64,000 nucleotides of DNA, taken from NCBI GenBank assembly GCA_963768025.1, contig CAVYGM010000022.1, positions 11,419-75,418 on the forward strand, in the 5' to 3' direction. The position numbers and the translations under genes are program-made. The stretch's first letter is position 1. Each line of letters opens with the position of its first letter. A model generated the notes under the pieces. It searched no databases, was not told the DNA's origin, and saw only the letters and a program-made list of their open reading frames with translations. Positions 28,368 through 37,294 of this stretch are shown here, piece after piece. The DNA comes from CAVYGM01 sp963768025 (GTDB taxonomy: Bacteria > Bacteroidota > Bacteroidia > Cytophagales > Spirosomataceae).

Positions 28368-30698
28368 TCAGCCCGTCACTTCGTTGGTTGCAAACTTGAA
28401 TTCCATCTCCCCCACTACTTCCCTGGCCAGACCTAGTACCTCCACTACCTGTGGAGTCTGGGTAGGATTCATAACCATGATTGATTCCTGATTCACGGAT
28501 ATGGTAAAAGTAATGCCCCGGAAGCCGATCCGAAAGGAGTACGACTCCCAACGCTCGGGGATGTAGGGGTTCAGGACCAGTACTCCATCCTTGACGCGTT
28601 GGCCGGCAAATCCTTTCACCAGGCTCATCCAGGTACCCGCCATGGAGGTAATGTGTAAGCCGTCCTCGGTATCGTTGTTATAATCATCCAGATCTAGTCG
28701 CGCCGTGCGTAGGTACATCTCGTAGGCTTTTTCGCGTTTGCCTAGTCGGGCGGCGATGATGGCATGGACGCAGGGAGACAGGGAAGACTCGTGGACTGTC
28801 ATGGGCTCATAAAAATCAAAATTCCGGCGGATGACTTCCTCCGAAAAATCAGATTCAAAAAAGTACAAGCCTTGCAAAACATCAGCTTGTTTGATGAAGC
28901 AGGAACGTAAAATCCGATCCCACGACCATTTTTGATTAATTGGCCGATGTTCCGTAATTTGATCTACGGTCAAAAGCTCCTTATTCAGGAATCCTTCCTG
29001 TTGCAGAAATACCTGACGGTTTTCGTCGTAGGGCAGGAACAAATTGTCCAGAATGTGCTGCCAGGCTTTCGGCTCTACTCCTTCGTCAAAGCTTGTTTTT
29101 TCGAGGATTGGACCCAAGGCACCCGCCTGCTTGGCGTAGTCCAGCGCCGATAAGGTGTAAGAGAGTGTCCACGCGGCGATGTAATTGGTGTACCAGTTGT
29201 TATTAACGTTGTTTTCGTATTCATTGGGCCCGGTCACGCCCAGCATAACGTATTGTTGCTTTTCCTCCGACCAGTTTACCCGCTGCGCCCAGAACCTCGA
29301 AATACCGATCAGAACTTCCAGCCCATGGGACGTCAGGTAATATTCGTCACCGGTGTACCGGATGTAGTCGAAAATGGCGTAGGCAATCGCGCCGTTCCGG
29401 TGGATTTCTTCAAACGTGATTTCCCATTCGTTATGGCATTCTTCCCCGTTCATGGTGACCATCGGATACAGCGCAGCCCCGTCCTTAAACCCTAGTTTCT
29501 CGGCGTTTTCAATGGCTTTTTGGAGATGGTTGTATCGGTAAATCAGCAGGTTACGGGCAACTTTCTGGTCCGAAGCTGCCAGGTAAAACGGGATGCAATA
29601 GGCTTCGGTATCCCAGTAGGTAACGCCACCGTATTTTTCACCGGTAAAGCCCTTCGGGCCAATATTTAACCGGTCATCTTCGCCCGTGTAGGTTTGTTGC
29701 AACTGGAAAATATTAAACCGAATACCTTGCTGCGCAGCTATATCCCCCTTGATTTCTATGTCGTTGCGTTCCCACTTATTTTCCCAGGCTAGCACGTGTT
29801 CGTCAAGTAACTGCCCGTACCCTTTAGAGGTAATCCGGTCCAAGTAGTGCTTCGTTTCAATGGATAATTCTTCCTTTTGGTAATTAAGAGAAGAAAGGTT
29901 CACGGCGTATTTGTACAGGGTAATTTCGTCGTTTTGGTTCGCTTTTACCAGTATCTTGGCCGCTACGTATTTTTCGTCCCGGATCGGCAGTGACTGGAAA
30001 TCAACCGGATCGCCATTTACCGCCAAATCAAACCGCATACCGGTGGCTACCTGAAACTGCTCCACGCCGTACGGGTTGGGCTTGGTTTCCAGCACCACTA
30101 TGCCTTCCCCGAAGGTAGTTTCTTTTTTTATTTCAGTCCAGAACGTCTCCTCGTAGTTGGCATCCCGGTTGCGGATGTTTCCATCCAGGTAGGGCGTAAG
30201 GGTGATAGTTCCATCGTAATTTAGCGGCGAAACCGAATACTTTATGGCTCCCGACTCATCGTCCACCAGGCTGCAGAAACGCTGACTCGTGATCTGTAAT
30301 CGGATGCCATTGGGCATTTCTACGGTGCATTCCCTCTCGAGAACTCCGCGTTTCATGTCAAGAGACCGTCTAAACGTCTCTACCCGGCAGGTATGGAGGT
30401 CAAGGCGTACGCCTTCAATTTCTACATGAATGCCAATCCAGTTGCAAGCGTTAATAACTTTGGCAAAATAATTGGGGTACCCATTTTTCCACCATCCTAC
30501 CCTGGTTTTATCCGGGAAATAGACGCCCGCCACGTAGTTTCCCAGTAGCGATTTTCCCGAATAATCCTCCTCAAAGTTGCCCCGTTGGCCCATTCGACCG
30601 TTCCCAAGGCTCAGGAGGCTTTCGGTAATTTCATTGTGTTTTTCGTGAAAACCATTTTCAACAATACACCATTCATCGTGTGTAATATAGCTTTTCAT
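28368..30698 (-). CDS. Glycoside hydrolase family 65 disaccharide phosphorylase
   Basis: Inverting phosphorolysis of an alpha-glucoside (maltose, trehalose or kojibiose) to beta-glucose 1-phosphate and glucose. The 776 residues match GH65. Visible motifs are GYPNYFAKVINACNWIGIHV near the start, GGVTYWDTEAYCIPFYLA and VTGPNEYENNVNNNWYTNYI with the catalytic Glu (GPNEYE), and the phosphate-side KQADVLQGLYFF. The pgmB gene lies 28 bases upstream on the same strand and would convert its product to glucose 6-phosphate, so maltose phosphorylase is the likeliest role. Trehalose phosphorylase is not excluded. Confidence 0.9.
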   Translation of the reverse strand: MKSYITHDEWCIVENGFHEKHNEITESLLSLGNGRMGQRGNFEEDYSGKSLLGNYVAGVYFPDKTRVGWWKNGYPNYFAKVINACNWIGIHVEIEGVRLDLHTCRVETFRRSLDMKRGVLERECTVEMPNGIRLQITSQRFCSLVDDESGAIKYSVSPLNYDGTITLTPYLDGNIRNRDANYEETFWTEIKKETTFGEGIVVLETKPNPYGVEQFQVATGMRFDLAVNGDPVDFQSLPIRDEKYVAAKILVKANQNDEITLYKYAVNLSSLNYQKEELSIETKHYLDRITSKGYGQLLDEHVLAWENKWERNDIEIKGDIAAQQGIRFNIFQLQQTYTGEDDRLNIGPKGFTGEKYGGVTYWDTEAYCIPFYLAASDQKVARNLLIYRYNHLQKAIENAEKLGFKDGAALYPMVTMNGEECHNEWEITFEEIHRNGAIAYAIFDYIRYTGDEYYLTSHGLEVLIGISRFWAQRVNWSEEKQQYVMLGVTGPNEYENNVNNNWYTNYIAAWTLSYTLSALDYAKQAGALGPILEKTSFDEGVEPKAWQHILDNLFLPYDENRQVFLQQEGFLNKELLTVDQITEHRPINQKWSWDRILRSCFIKQADVLQGLYFFESDFSEEVIRRNFDFYEPMTVHESSLSPCVHAIIAARLGKREKAYEMYLRTARLDLDDYNNDTEDGLHITSMAGTWMSLVKGFAGQRVKDGVLVLNPYIPERWESYSFRIGFRGITFTISVNQESIMVMNPTQTPQVVEVLGLAREVVGEMEFKFATNEVTG

Positions 30699-30726
30699 TC
30701 TATCTATTTTGGAGGATTAAATGGGA

Positions 30727-31389
30727 CTAACTATTCCTAAACAGCTCGGTAAGAATCTTCAAATCGAAACCGGTAAAGCTGGTAATCACGATATCGGCAT
30801 CCAATAACACCGCCGGATCGCCTACTCCTACAGCAAACATTGCGCCAGCTTTCGCGGCTTGAATTCCCGCCAGGGCGTCCTCAAACACCGCGCAACTTTC
30901 CGCCTCCACCCCAAGGTCCTGCGCCCCCAGCAGGAATGTTTCGGGATCAGGCTTGCCTTTGGTGATGCGGTTGCCATCAATGATGGTTTCAAAATAGTCC
31001 ACCATGGCGATTTGTTCCAATATGAGGCGAGCGTTTTTACTAGCCGATCCCAGACCAATTTTTATGTCTGAAGCCTGCAAGGAGTCCAGAAAAGGGATCA
31101 CGCCGGGAAGCACATCCTCCGGAGTCATCTGCCGGCAAAGTTCCAGGTATTGTTCATTTTTCAGGCCAGCGAGTTCCAGCTTGGTAGGTTCATCCAAGGA
31201 AACGTTGCCAAAGCCGAGAATGATTTCAAGGGACTCCATGCGGCTTACCCCTTTCAGCTGTTCGTTTTGTTGGTGGGTCAAATCAAAACCGAGTTTGTTA
31301 GCTAGGGTCCGCCAGGCGATATAATGGAATTTGGCGGTGTCCACGATTACCCCATCGAGGTCAAAAAGGCAGGCTTTTAATTCGGACAT
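30727..31389 (-). CDS. pgmB: Beta-phosphoglucomutase (HAD family)
   Basis: Converts beta-glucose 1-phosphate to glucose 6-phosphate. The start at 31389 (MSELKACLFDLDGVIVDTAK) puts the DxD nucleophile/acid pair at its normal place; a start at 31437 adds 16 unrelated residues. GVSRMESLEIIL is the cap motif, GLGSASKNA gives the Ser, GKPDPETFLLGAQDLGV the Lys, and VFEDALAGIQAAKAGAM the acidic metal site. It forms an operon with GH65, the usual partner in maltose phosphorolysis. Confidence 0.94.
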   Translation of the reverse strand: MSELKACLFDLDGVIVDTAKFHYIAWRTLANKLGFDLTHQQNEQLKGVSRMESLEIILGFGNVSLDEPTKLELAGLKNEQYLELCRQMTPEDVLPGVIPFLDSLQASDIKIGLGSASKNARLILEQIAMVDYFETIIDGNRITKGKPDPETFLLGAQDLGVEAESCAVFEDALAGIQAAKAGAMFAVGVGDPAVLLDADIVITSFTGFDLKILTELFRNS

Positions 31390-31612
31390 TCGGTACGAGC
31401 TGGTTTTATGAATCACAAAAATAGCAATTGAAGGCAATTTGAAGCCCTATTTCTCTATTTGATTCACTAAATGAATAGCAACTCACCTTCGTAAGCAGAA
31501 GATTCTCCGGCGACCTCCAAAGGTAGGTAGCCCAAGAAGCTAAGCAAATAACTACTGGCGTCTGCCTGGCTTCCTTCCCGGCTATCGCTTTTTGGCGCGT
31601 CGGGGATACGCC

Positions 31613-33538
31613 CTATTTTTGTAATTCCAGCACGTAGGCTGATCCAGCCGCCAGGCTAATGGTTTCCAAAGTTGTGAGGTTTTGGTCCGTCAGTACGCTC
31701 ATTGCTCTGGTAAAACCGCCCATTCGTTCGGCAAAGCGAGTAGTCGGGAGCTCTTTGGGAGTGTCATTAGAGTTCATGATGATCATGATGGTTTTCTGAT
31801 CGTTGTACCTAAAATACACGTACACACCGTCCATAGGAAGGTACTGCATCAATTTGCCAGTGGATAAGGCGGGGGTATTCTTCCGGTAGGTAGCCAACTT
31901 TTTGACGAAGGTAAAAGCCTCCTCCTCCGCTTTTGAGCGGCCTGCGGCCTTGAATTTGTTTTCGGGGTCGCCCGTGAAACCACCTGGAAAATCTTTCCGT
32001 ACCTCCGCATCGGACGGATTCATGAAATTCTTCATCAGGATTTCGGTACCATAGTACAATTGAGGAATCCCCCTCGTCGTGAGGAGCCAGGTGAGTCCCA
32101 TTTTGTATTTCTCAAAATTCTCACCGATGACAGAGTAGTAACGGTTCATGTCGTGGTTATCCAAAAAGACCACGTTTTTGAACGGATCTTCGTAGAGGTA
32201 ATCCTGGCCCAATACCTGGTACACGCGCTGGATACCATCGTTCCATCCCTGCTTTTGATTCAAGGCGTCCATGATGGCAAACTGTAATTGAAAATCACAA
32301 GCCCCCGGCAGGTTGCTCTTGAAGGGTACCTCTAACTTATTCCGCTGAAAATAGGCTTGGTTAGCCACGCTATTCACCCAGTTTTCACCAAAAATGTGAA
32401 TTTTGGGATACTCTTCCAGCAAGGCCGTGTTACAGCGATTCATGAATTCGAGGTCATTGTACATATAGGTATCCACCCGCCAGGCGTCTATTCCAAAGTA
32501 CTCCACCGTCCAGAGGGCATGTTGAATCAGGTAATTAGCTACGAATGAATTTTTCTGGTTCAGGTCGGGCAGGAAGGGTACAAACCACCCGTCCGAGGTG
32601 ACTCTCCGGTCAATTTCGGAAGCATAAGGGTCCACCAGGGGCTGATCTTTGTAGGAGGTATTGGTGTAGGTAGGCCATTGGTGCAGGAAATCCTTGGCCG
32701 GCAAATCCTGAAGCATCCAATGGTTGATCCCGGCATGGTTGTACACCGCATCCTGAATCACTTTGATCCCATTGGCGTGGGCTGTCTCCACCAATTTCTT
32801 ATAGGCTTCGTTGCCCCCCAGGCGCTTGTCCACCTGATAATGATCCGTGAAGCCATAGCCATGGTAGGCCGAGCGTTTCACCCCGCCTTCATTGGTCAGA
32901 GGTTGGTTATTTTCCAGAACCGGGTTCAACCACAAGGCCGTTACGGCCATTTCTTTAAAATAATCCATGTGGTTGATCACCCCCTGCAAATCACCCCCAT
33001 GACGAAGAAAAGGATTGGAACGGTCAGCTTCAGTGTCGGCCATATCGGCAAATTTGTCGTTGGCAGGTTCCCCGTTTGAAAACCGGTCGGGTAGCAGCAG
33101 GTAGATAAAGTCCGAAGCATCGACCCCCTGCGCTTTTACAAACTCCGATCTTGGCCTTAGTTCATAGGTATACGACTTGGATACCTTTTGGATGGTGGGC
33201 TTGCGTCGGCCTTTGCGGATTTCCACCTCATTGAAAACGTCAATGGAAAAAGCACCCGCCTTACAATCGGGCAAGATGGTCAGGTCCACAAAAAGGTAGT
33301 TGGGGTTGTCGACCTTACTGACTTTATTGACCTGCAAGCCGGGGTAGTTGATGGTAAGCTTGGAGGAGGCGATGTTATTGCCGTGAAGTACCAGCTGAAG
33401 GCGTGGATCTTTCATCCCAACCCACCAATTTAGAGGCTCGATGCGGTCCAGCACAACGCCCTGGGAAGAACAAAAAGATGGATACCCGAACTGGGTAAGG
33501 AGCAGGAGAAAAAACAAGTAGTAAAAGAATCGTCTCAT
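31613..33538 (-). CDS. GH13 alpha-amylase, neopullulanase/cyclomaltodextrinase-like
   Basis: Exported alpha-glucan hydrolase of 641 residues with a signal peptide (MRRFFYYLFFLLLLTQFG) and an N-terminal beta-sandwich before the (beta/alpha)8 barrel. GH13 regions are visible: QDAVYNHAGINHW (region I), DAWRVDTYMYNDLE with the nucleophile Asp (II), HIFGENW with the acid Glu (III) and VFLDNHDMNRYY (IV). A SusA-like periplasmic neopullulanase role is probable. It is divergent from the second GH13 gene, 81-96 bases away. Confidence 0.92.
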   Translation of the reverse strand: MRRFFYYLFFLLLLTQFGYPSFCSSQGVVLDRIEPLNWWVGMKDPRLQLVLHGNNIASSKLTINYPGLQVNKVSKVDNPNYLFVDLTILPDCKAGAFSIDVFNEVEIRKGRRKPTIQKVSKSYTYELRPRSEFVKAQGVDASDFIYLLLPDRFSNGEPANDKFADMADTEADRSNPFLRHGGDLQGVINHMDYFKEMAVTALWLNPVLENNQPLTNEGGVKRSAYHGYGFTDHYQVDKRLGGNEAYKKLVETAHANGIKVIQDAVYNHAGINHWMLQDLPAKDFLHQWPTYTNTSYKDQPLVDPYASEIDRRVTSDGWFVPFLPDLNQKNSFVANYLIQHALWTVEYFGIDAWRVDTYMYNDLEFMNRCNTALLEEYPKIHIFGENWVNSVANQAYFQRNKLEVPFKSNLPGACDFQLQFAIMDALNQKQGWNDGIQRVYQVLGQDYLYEDPFKNVVFLDNHDMNRYYSVIGENFEKYKMGLTWLLTTRGIPQLYYGTEILMKNFMNPSDAEVRKDFPGGFTGDPENKFKAAGRSKAEEEAFTFVKKLATYRKNTPALSTGKLMQYLPMDGVYVYFRYNDQKTIMIIMNSNDTPKELPTTRFAERMGGFTRAMSVLTDQNLTTLETISLAAGSAYVLELQK

Positions 33539-33607
33539 GGTAATTGATTAAATTATGGATTGGTAAATTAAAGCATTTGCCCTATTTTATCATAAATAAA
33601 TCCTTTT

Positions 33608-33615
33608 TACATTTG
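33608..33615 (+). promoter_or_regulatory. Promoter -7 box (TACATTTG) for GH13-MFS operon
   Basis: TACATTTG matches TAnnTTTG. It ends 4 bases before an ATG at 33620 and 19 bases before an in-frame ATG at 33635. If used, transcription would begin at or past 33620, favouring 33635 as the translation start. No well-placed -33 TTTG is seen. Confidence 0.4.
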
Positions 33616-33634
33616 AAAAATGAACCCAATTCCA

Positions 33635-35464
33635 ATGCAGAAGCAGATTTTTATTTCAATCCTCTCGTTTTTTATCGTTTTATTGGGAGCTTGTACAAAA
33701 ATGAACTCTGATAGCTCCATGACCTCTACCGAATCTCCAAACGATAAACTGGTGGTTTATCAAATTTTTACTCGCCTATTTGGAAATCAAAACGCAACCA
33801 ATGAATTCTATGGGTCAAAAGAAAAGAATGGCGTTGGCAAGTTTAACGATATATCTAACGTCGCTCTCAAAGCCCTCAAAGATTTTGGGGTAACCCACGT
33901 GTGGTACACGGGGGTAATAGAGCACGCCACCATGACAGATTATACGGCTTTTGGCATTCAGTCCGACAATCCGCTGATCGTTAAGGGAAAAGCAGGCTCT
34001 CCCTACGCCATAAAAGACTATTATGACCTTGACCCGGATTTGGCGGTGGACGTAAACAACCGGATGGAAGAATTTGAATCCCTGCTCAACCGCACCCACG
34101 CGGAAGGCCTTAAAGCACTCATTGATTTTATTCCCAACCACGTAGCCCGGCAGTACCATTCGGATAAAAAACCAGCCGGTGTCCTTGATTTTGGGGAGGG
34201 TGATTCCACCTCGGTCGTATTTCACCAGCAAAATAATTTTTACTATTTGCCGAATCAACCCTTCAAGGTGCCGGAAGGAATCAATCCCCCGGTGGAGGTG
34301 AAGGAAATGTACCAGGAGAATCCAGCCAAGGCCACTGGAAATGACGTTTTCAATGCCCAACCTACCATTAACGATTGGTTCGAGACCATAAAGCTCAACT
34401 ATGGCGTAGACTACCTGAGTGGCCGGGCCAAACGGTTTGATCCGATCCCTTCCACCTGGCTAAAAATGCGGGATATACTGCTATTCTGGACCCAAAAAGG
34501 GGTGGATGGTTTTCGCTGCGACATGGCGGAGATGGTACCCGTCGAATTTTGGGGTTGGGTGATTCCAGAAATACAACAGGTAAATCCTGACATAATTTTT
34601 ATCGCTGAGATCTACAATCCGGACGAGTATCACAACTACATTCAGCAAGGAAAATTCACCTACCTCTACGACAAAGTGGGCCTGTACGATGCCCTGAGGC
34701 GATTGATGGAGGGACACGGAACCGCTGAGGATATTACAAGGGTATGGCAAAAGGAATCGGGTGATATTTCAAACCACATGCTGCGCTTCTTGGAAAATCA
34801 CGACGAGCAACGCATCGCCTCCTCGTCATTTGCCAAAGACCCGTTCGTAGCCATTCCCGCCTTTACGCTGAGTGCCACCCTGCATACCGGCCCGCTGATG
34901 ATCTATTTTGGTCAGGAAGTGGGCGTAAATCCAACCAAACCGGAGGGATTTCAGGGGGACGATGGCCGTACCACCATTTTTGACTACTGGGGAGTGAATG
35001 AATTTCAACAATGGACGAATGGCGGCAAATTCGACGGGGGAAAACTGACCGCAAAACAAAAAAAACTACGACAGTTTTATCAGGAGCTTAACCAATTTGT
35101 ATTGAGCAACGAAGCCATTCACTCCGGTCAGTTCTATGACCTGCAATATGCCAATGGATATGGCCGCAGCCAAAACTATGACCAAACGAGGGTGTACAGC
35201 TACCTGCGGTATACGGGAGAACAGAAATTACTGTGCATTTATAATTTCGACCTTACCCGCTCCTTTTCCACTCGGGTAATTGTCCCCGCAAATGCCCTCG
35301 TGGACTCCCTGGGGCTGGATAAAAGTAGGGGATTCCAGTTGCAGGAGGTATTTCCAGCCACCAAATTCAAAGCTTCCCTCAGTGGAACAGAGCTTACTAC
35401 CCAAGGAGTTGCCGTCTCTTTACCCCCCCAAACCGTTCTGATTCTCTCACTTAAAGAAAACTAA
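33635..35464 (+). CDS. GH13 alpha-amylase lipoprotein
   Basis: Surface or periplasmic starch-active enzyme of about 609 residues. From the start at 33635 (MQKQIFISILSFFIVLLGAC) the lipobox Cys is residue 20; a start at 33620 adds five residues. GH13 regions are LIDFIPNHVAR, GFRCDMAEMVP with the nucleophile Asp, FIAEIYNPDEY with the acid Glu and RFLENHDEQRIAS. The insert after region I is long. It is followed 3 bases later by an MFS sugar transporter, an evident operon. The substrate is probably a linear alpha-glucan or maltodextrin. Confidence 0.9.
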   Translation: MQKQIFISILSFFIVLLGACTKMNSDSSMTSTESPNDKLVVYQIFTRLFGNQNATNEFYGSKEKNGVGKFNDISNVALKALKDFGVTHVWYTGVIEHATMTDYTAFGIQSDNPLIVKGKAGSPYAIKDYYDLDPDLAVDVNNRMEEFESLLNRTHAEGLKALIDFIPNHVARQYHSDKKPAGVLDFGEGDSTSVVFHQQNNFYYLPNQPFKVPEGINPPVEVKEMYQENPAKATGNDVFNAQPTINDWFETIKLNYGVDYLSGRAKRFDPIPSTWLKMRDILLFWTQKGVDGFRCDMAEMVPVEFWGWVIPEIQQVNPDIIFIAEIYNPDEYHNYIQQGKFTYLYDKVGLYDALRRLMEGHGTAEDITRVWQKESGDISNHMLRFLENHDEQRIASSSFAKDPFVAIPAFTLSATLHTGPLMIYFGQEVGVNPTKPEGFQGDDGRTTIFDYWGVNEFQQWTNGGKFDGGKLTAKQKKLRQFYQELNQFVLSNEAIHSGQFYDLQYANGYGRSQNYDQTRVYSYLRYTGEQKLLCIYNFDLTRSFSTRVIVPANALVDSLGLDKSRGFQLQEVFPATKFKASLSGTELTTQGVAVSLPPQTVLILSLKEN

Positions 35465-35467
35465 GAT

Positions 35468-37039
35468 ATGGCAATTTCTGCTTCCACCACCACCACTACC
35501 TCCACCCGTCCGAAGCCTAAACTAAGTTTTTGGGGAATCTGGAACATGAGTTTTGGGTTTCTGGGGATCCAATTCGGCTTCGCCCTCCAGAATGCCAACG
35601 TAAGCCGGATCTTCGAAACCCTAGGTGCGAGCGTGGACGATATTCCCATTCTGTGGGTAGCAGCCCCACTTACCGGATTGATCATTCAACCAATTATCGG
35701 TTATTTCAGTGACCGCACCTGGACCCGGTTGGGGCGTCGCCGACCCTATTTTTTAGCCGGGGCGATACTGGCCTCGCTGGCCCTATTTATCATGCCCAAC
35801 TCCCCCACCCTTTGGTTTGCGGCCGGTATGCTTTGGATCATGGATGCATCCATCAACATTACCATGGAACCGTTCCGGGCCTTTGTTGGCGATAACCTTC
35901 CCTCTGAGCAACGCACCTCGGGTTTTGCGATGCAGAGTTTTTTCATCGGAACTGGGGCCATTGTCGCTTCCTCCCTCCCCTACATCATGACCAACTGGTT
36001 TGGGGTACCCAATCAGGCCGGGGAAGGTGTTATTCCAAATTCGGTAAAGTGGTCATTTTACCTGGGTGGGGCGGTCTTTCTAATAGCGGTGGTGTGGACC
36101 GTGTTTCGCTCTACCGAGTATTCCCCCGAGGAAATGAAACAATTCTATGACAACGCCGAAGAAGATACTCACAAAGGCCCGGCCTTAGCCGGGGACGGAT
36201 ACCGGAAAAACGGACAGGCGCAAATCGTGAAAGGGTGCGTGGTGGCCCTGATCGGGTTACTACTTACCTGGTGGTTTTCTACCCAGGGTCTTAATAAGGA
36301 ACTCTACGTATTTTCGGTTGGCATGTTCCTGATTGGAGTTTTGTTTGGCATGTCTGGCCTCCTGCAAAAATCAGGCTCCTATACCAATGGTTTCGTGACC
36401 ATAATGAACGATTTTGAAAGCATGCCAAGTACCATGAAACAGCTGGCCGTAGTTCAGTTCTTTTCCTGGTTTGCTCTGTTTGCCATGTGGATCTATATGA
36501 CACCGGCCGTAACGAGCCATTTGTACGGCACTACCGACACCACCTCCAAGCTCTATAATGATGGTGCCGACTGGGTAGGTCTTTGCATGGGTATATACAA
36601 TGGCGTTGCCGCTCTGGTAGCCTTCGGAATTCCCGTGGTAGCGCGCCTAACTAGTCGTCGCGTAACGCACCTCATCTGCCTGGCCGCGGGTGGGGTAAGT
36701 CTGCTTTCCGTTTATTATTTACCCAATCCTACCCTATTGATGCTACCAATGATAGGGATAGGAATTGCCTGGGCTTCCATCCTTTCGGTTCCGTACGCCA
36801 TGCTGGCGGGCTCGCTTCCGGCCGACAAAATGGGGTACTACATGGGTGTTTTCAACTTTTTCATCGTAATTCCCCAGATCGTCGCCGCCGCCTTGTTGGG
36901 ATTTTTGGTAAAAGTACTCTTTGATGGGGAGCCTATTTTTGCCCTGGTACTCGGGGGAATTTCTATGATTTTAGCAGGTTTGCTTTGCTTACGAGTCCAT
37001 GACAAGGACGACGTTCGAGTGAGCGAAATTGGCGTGTAG
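35468..37039 (+). CDS. MFS sugar transporter, maltose/alpha-glucoside type
   Basis: A 523-residue, 12-helix carrier resembling the SLC45/sucrose-symporter branch that accompanies maltose phosphorylase in Bacteroidota. The opening SFWGIWNMSFGFLGIQFGFA and the loop GYFSDRTWTRLGRRRPYFLA (MFS D-R-x-G-R-R motif) are visible. It lies 3 bases after the GH13 lipoprotein, so it probably imports maltose or short maltodextrins across the inner membrane for the divergent GH65/pgmB pathway. A hairpin follows the stop. Confidence 0.9.
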   Translation: MAISASTTTTTSTRPKPKLSFWGIWNMSFGFLGIQFGFALQNANVSRIFETLGASVDDIPILWVAAPLTGLIIQPIIGYFSDRTWTRLGRRRPYFLAGAILASLALFIMPNSPTLWFAAGMLWIMDASINITMEPFRAFVGDNLPSEQRTSGFAMQSFFIGTGAIVASSLPYIMTNWFGVPNQAGEGVIPNSVKWSFYLGGAVFLIAVVWTVFRSTEYSPEEMKQFYDNAEEDTHKGPALAGDGYRKNGQAQIVKGCVVALIGLLLTWWFSTQGLNKELYVFSVGMFLIGVLFGMSGLLQKSGSYTNGFVTIMNDFESMPSTMKQLAVVQFFSWFALFAMWIYMTPAVTSHLYGTTDTTSKLYNDGADWVGLCMGIYNGVAALVAFGIPVVARLTSRRVTHLICLAAGGVSLLSVYYLPNPTLLMLPMIGIGIAWASILSVPYAMLAGSLPADKMGYYMGVFNFFIVIPQIVAAALLGFLVKVLFDGEPIFALVLGGISMILAGLLCLRVHDKDDVRVSEIGV

Positions 37040-37063
37040 TACGTAAAGTTTTGCTCCTGAACC

Positions 37064-37103
37064 CCTCATCGCTCGATTCGGACTAACGGGTCGAGCGATG
37101 AGG
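37064..37103. terminator. Stem-loop after MFS transporter gene
   Basis: A 13-bp perfect stem (37064-37076 with 37091-37103) with a 14-base loop, 24 bases after the stop. No T tract follows, so it may stabilise the 3' end rather than terminate alone. Confidence 0.55.
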
Positions 37104-37294
37104 TTATATAGGCAATCTCTTGTACTAATCCACTATTTTTGGGTATTTCACCAGTTTATCACTACCTTAGAGTATCACCCGTCGAACCCGACCGGGCACA
37201 GATATTTATGTTTTTGATACGTTCCTTGATGATTCAGACTTACATCTGATAAGTTCGTTGAATAAGTCATCCACTCACCGGACGTGTAACTATT

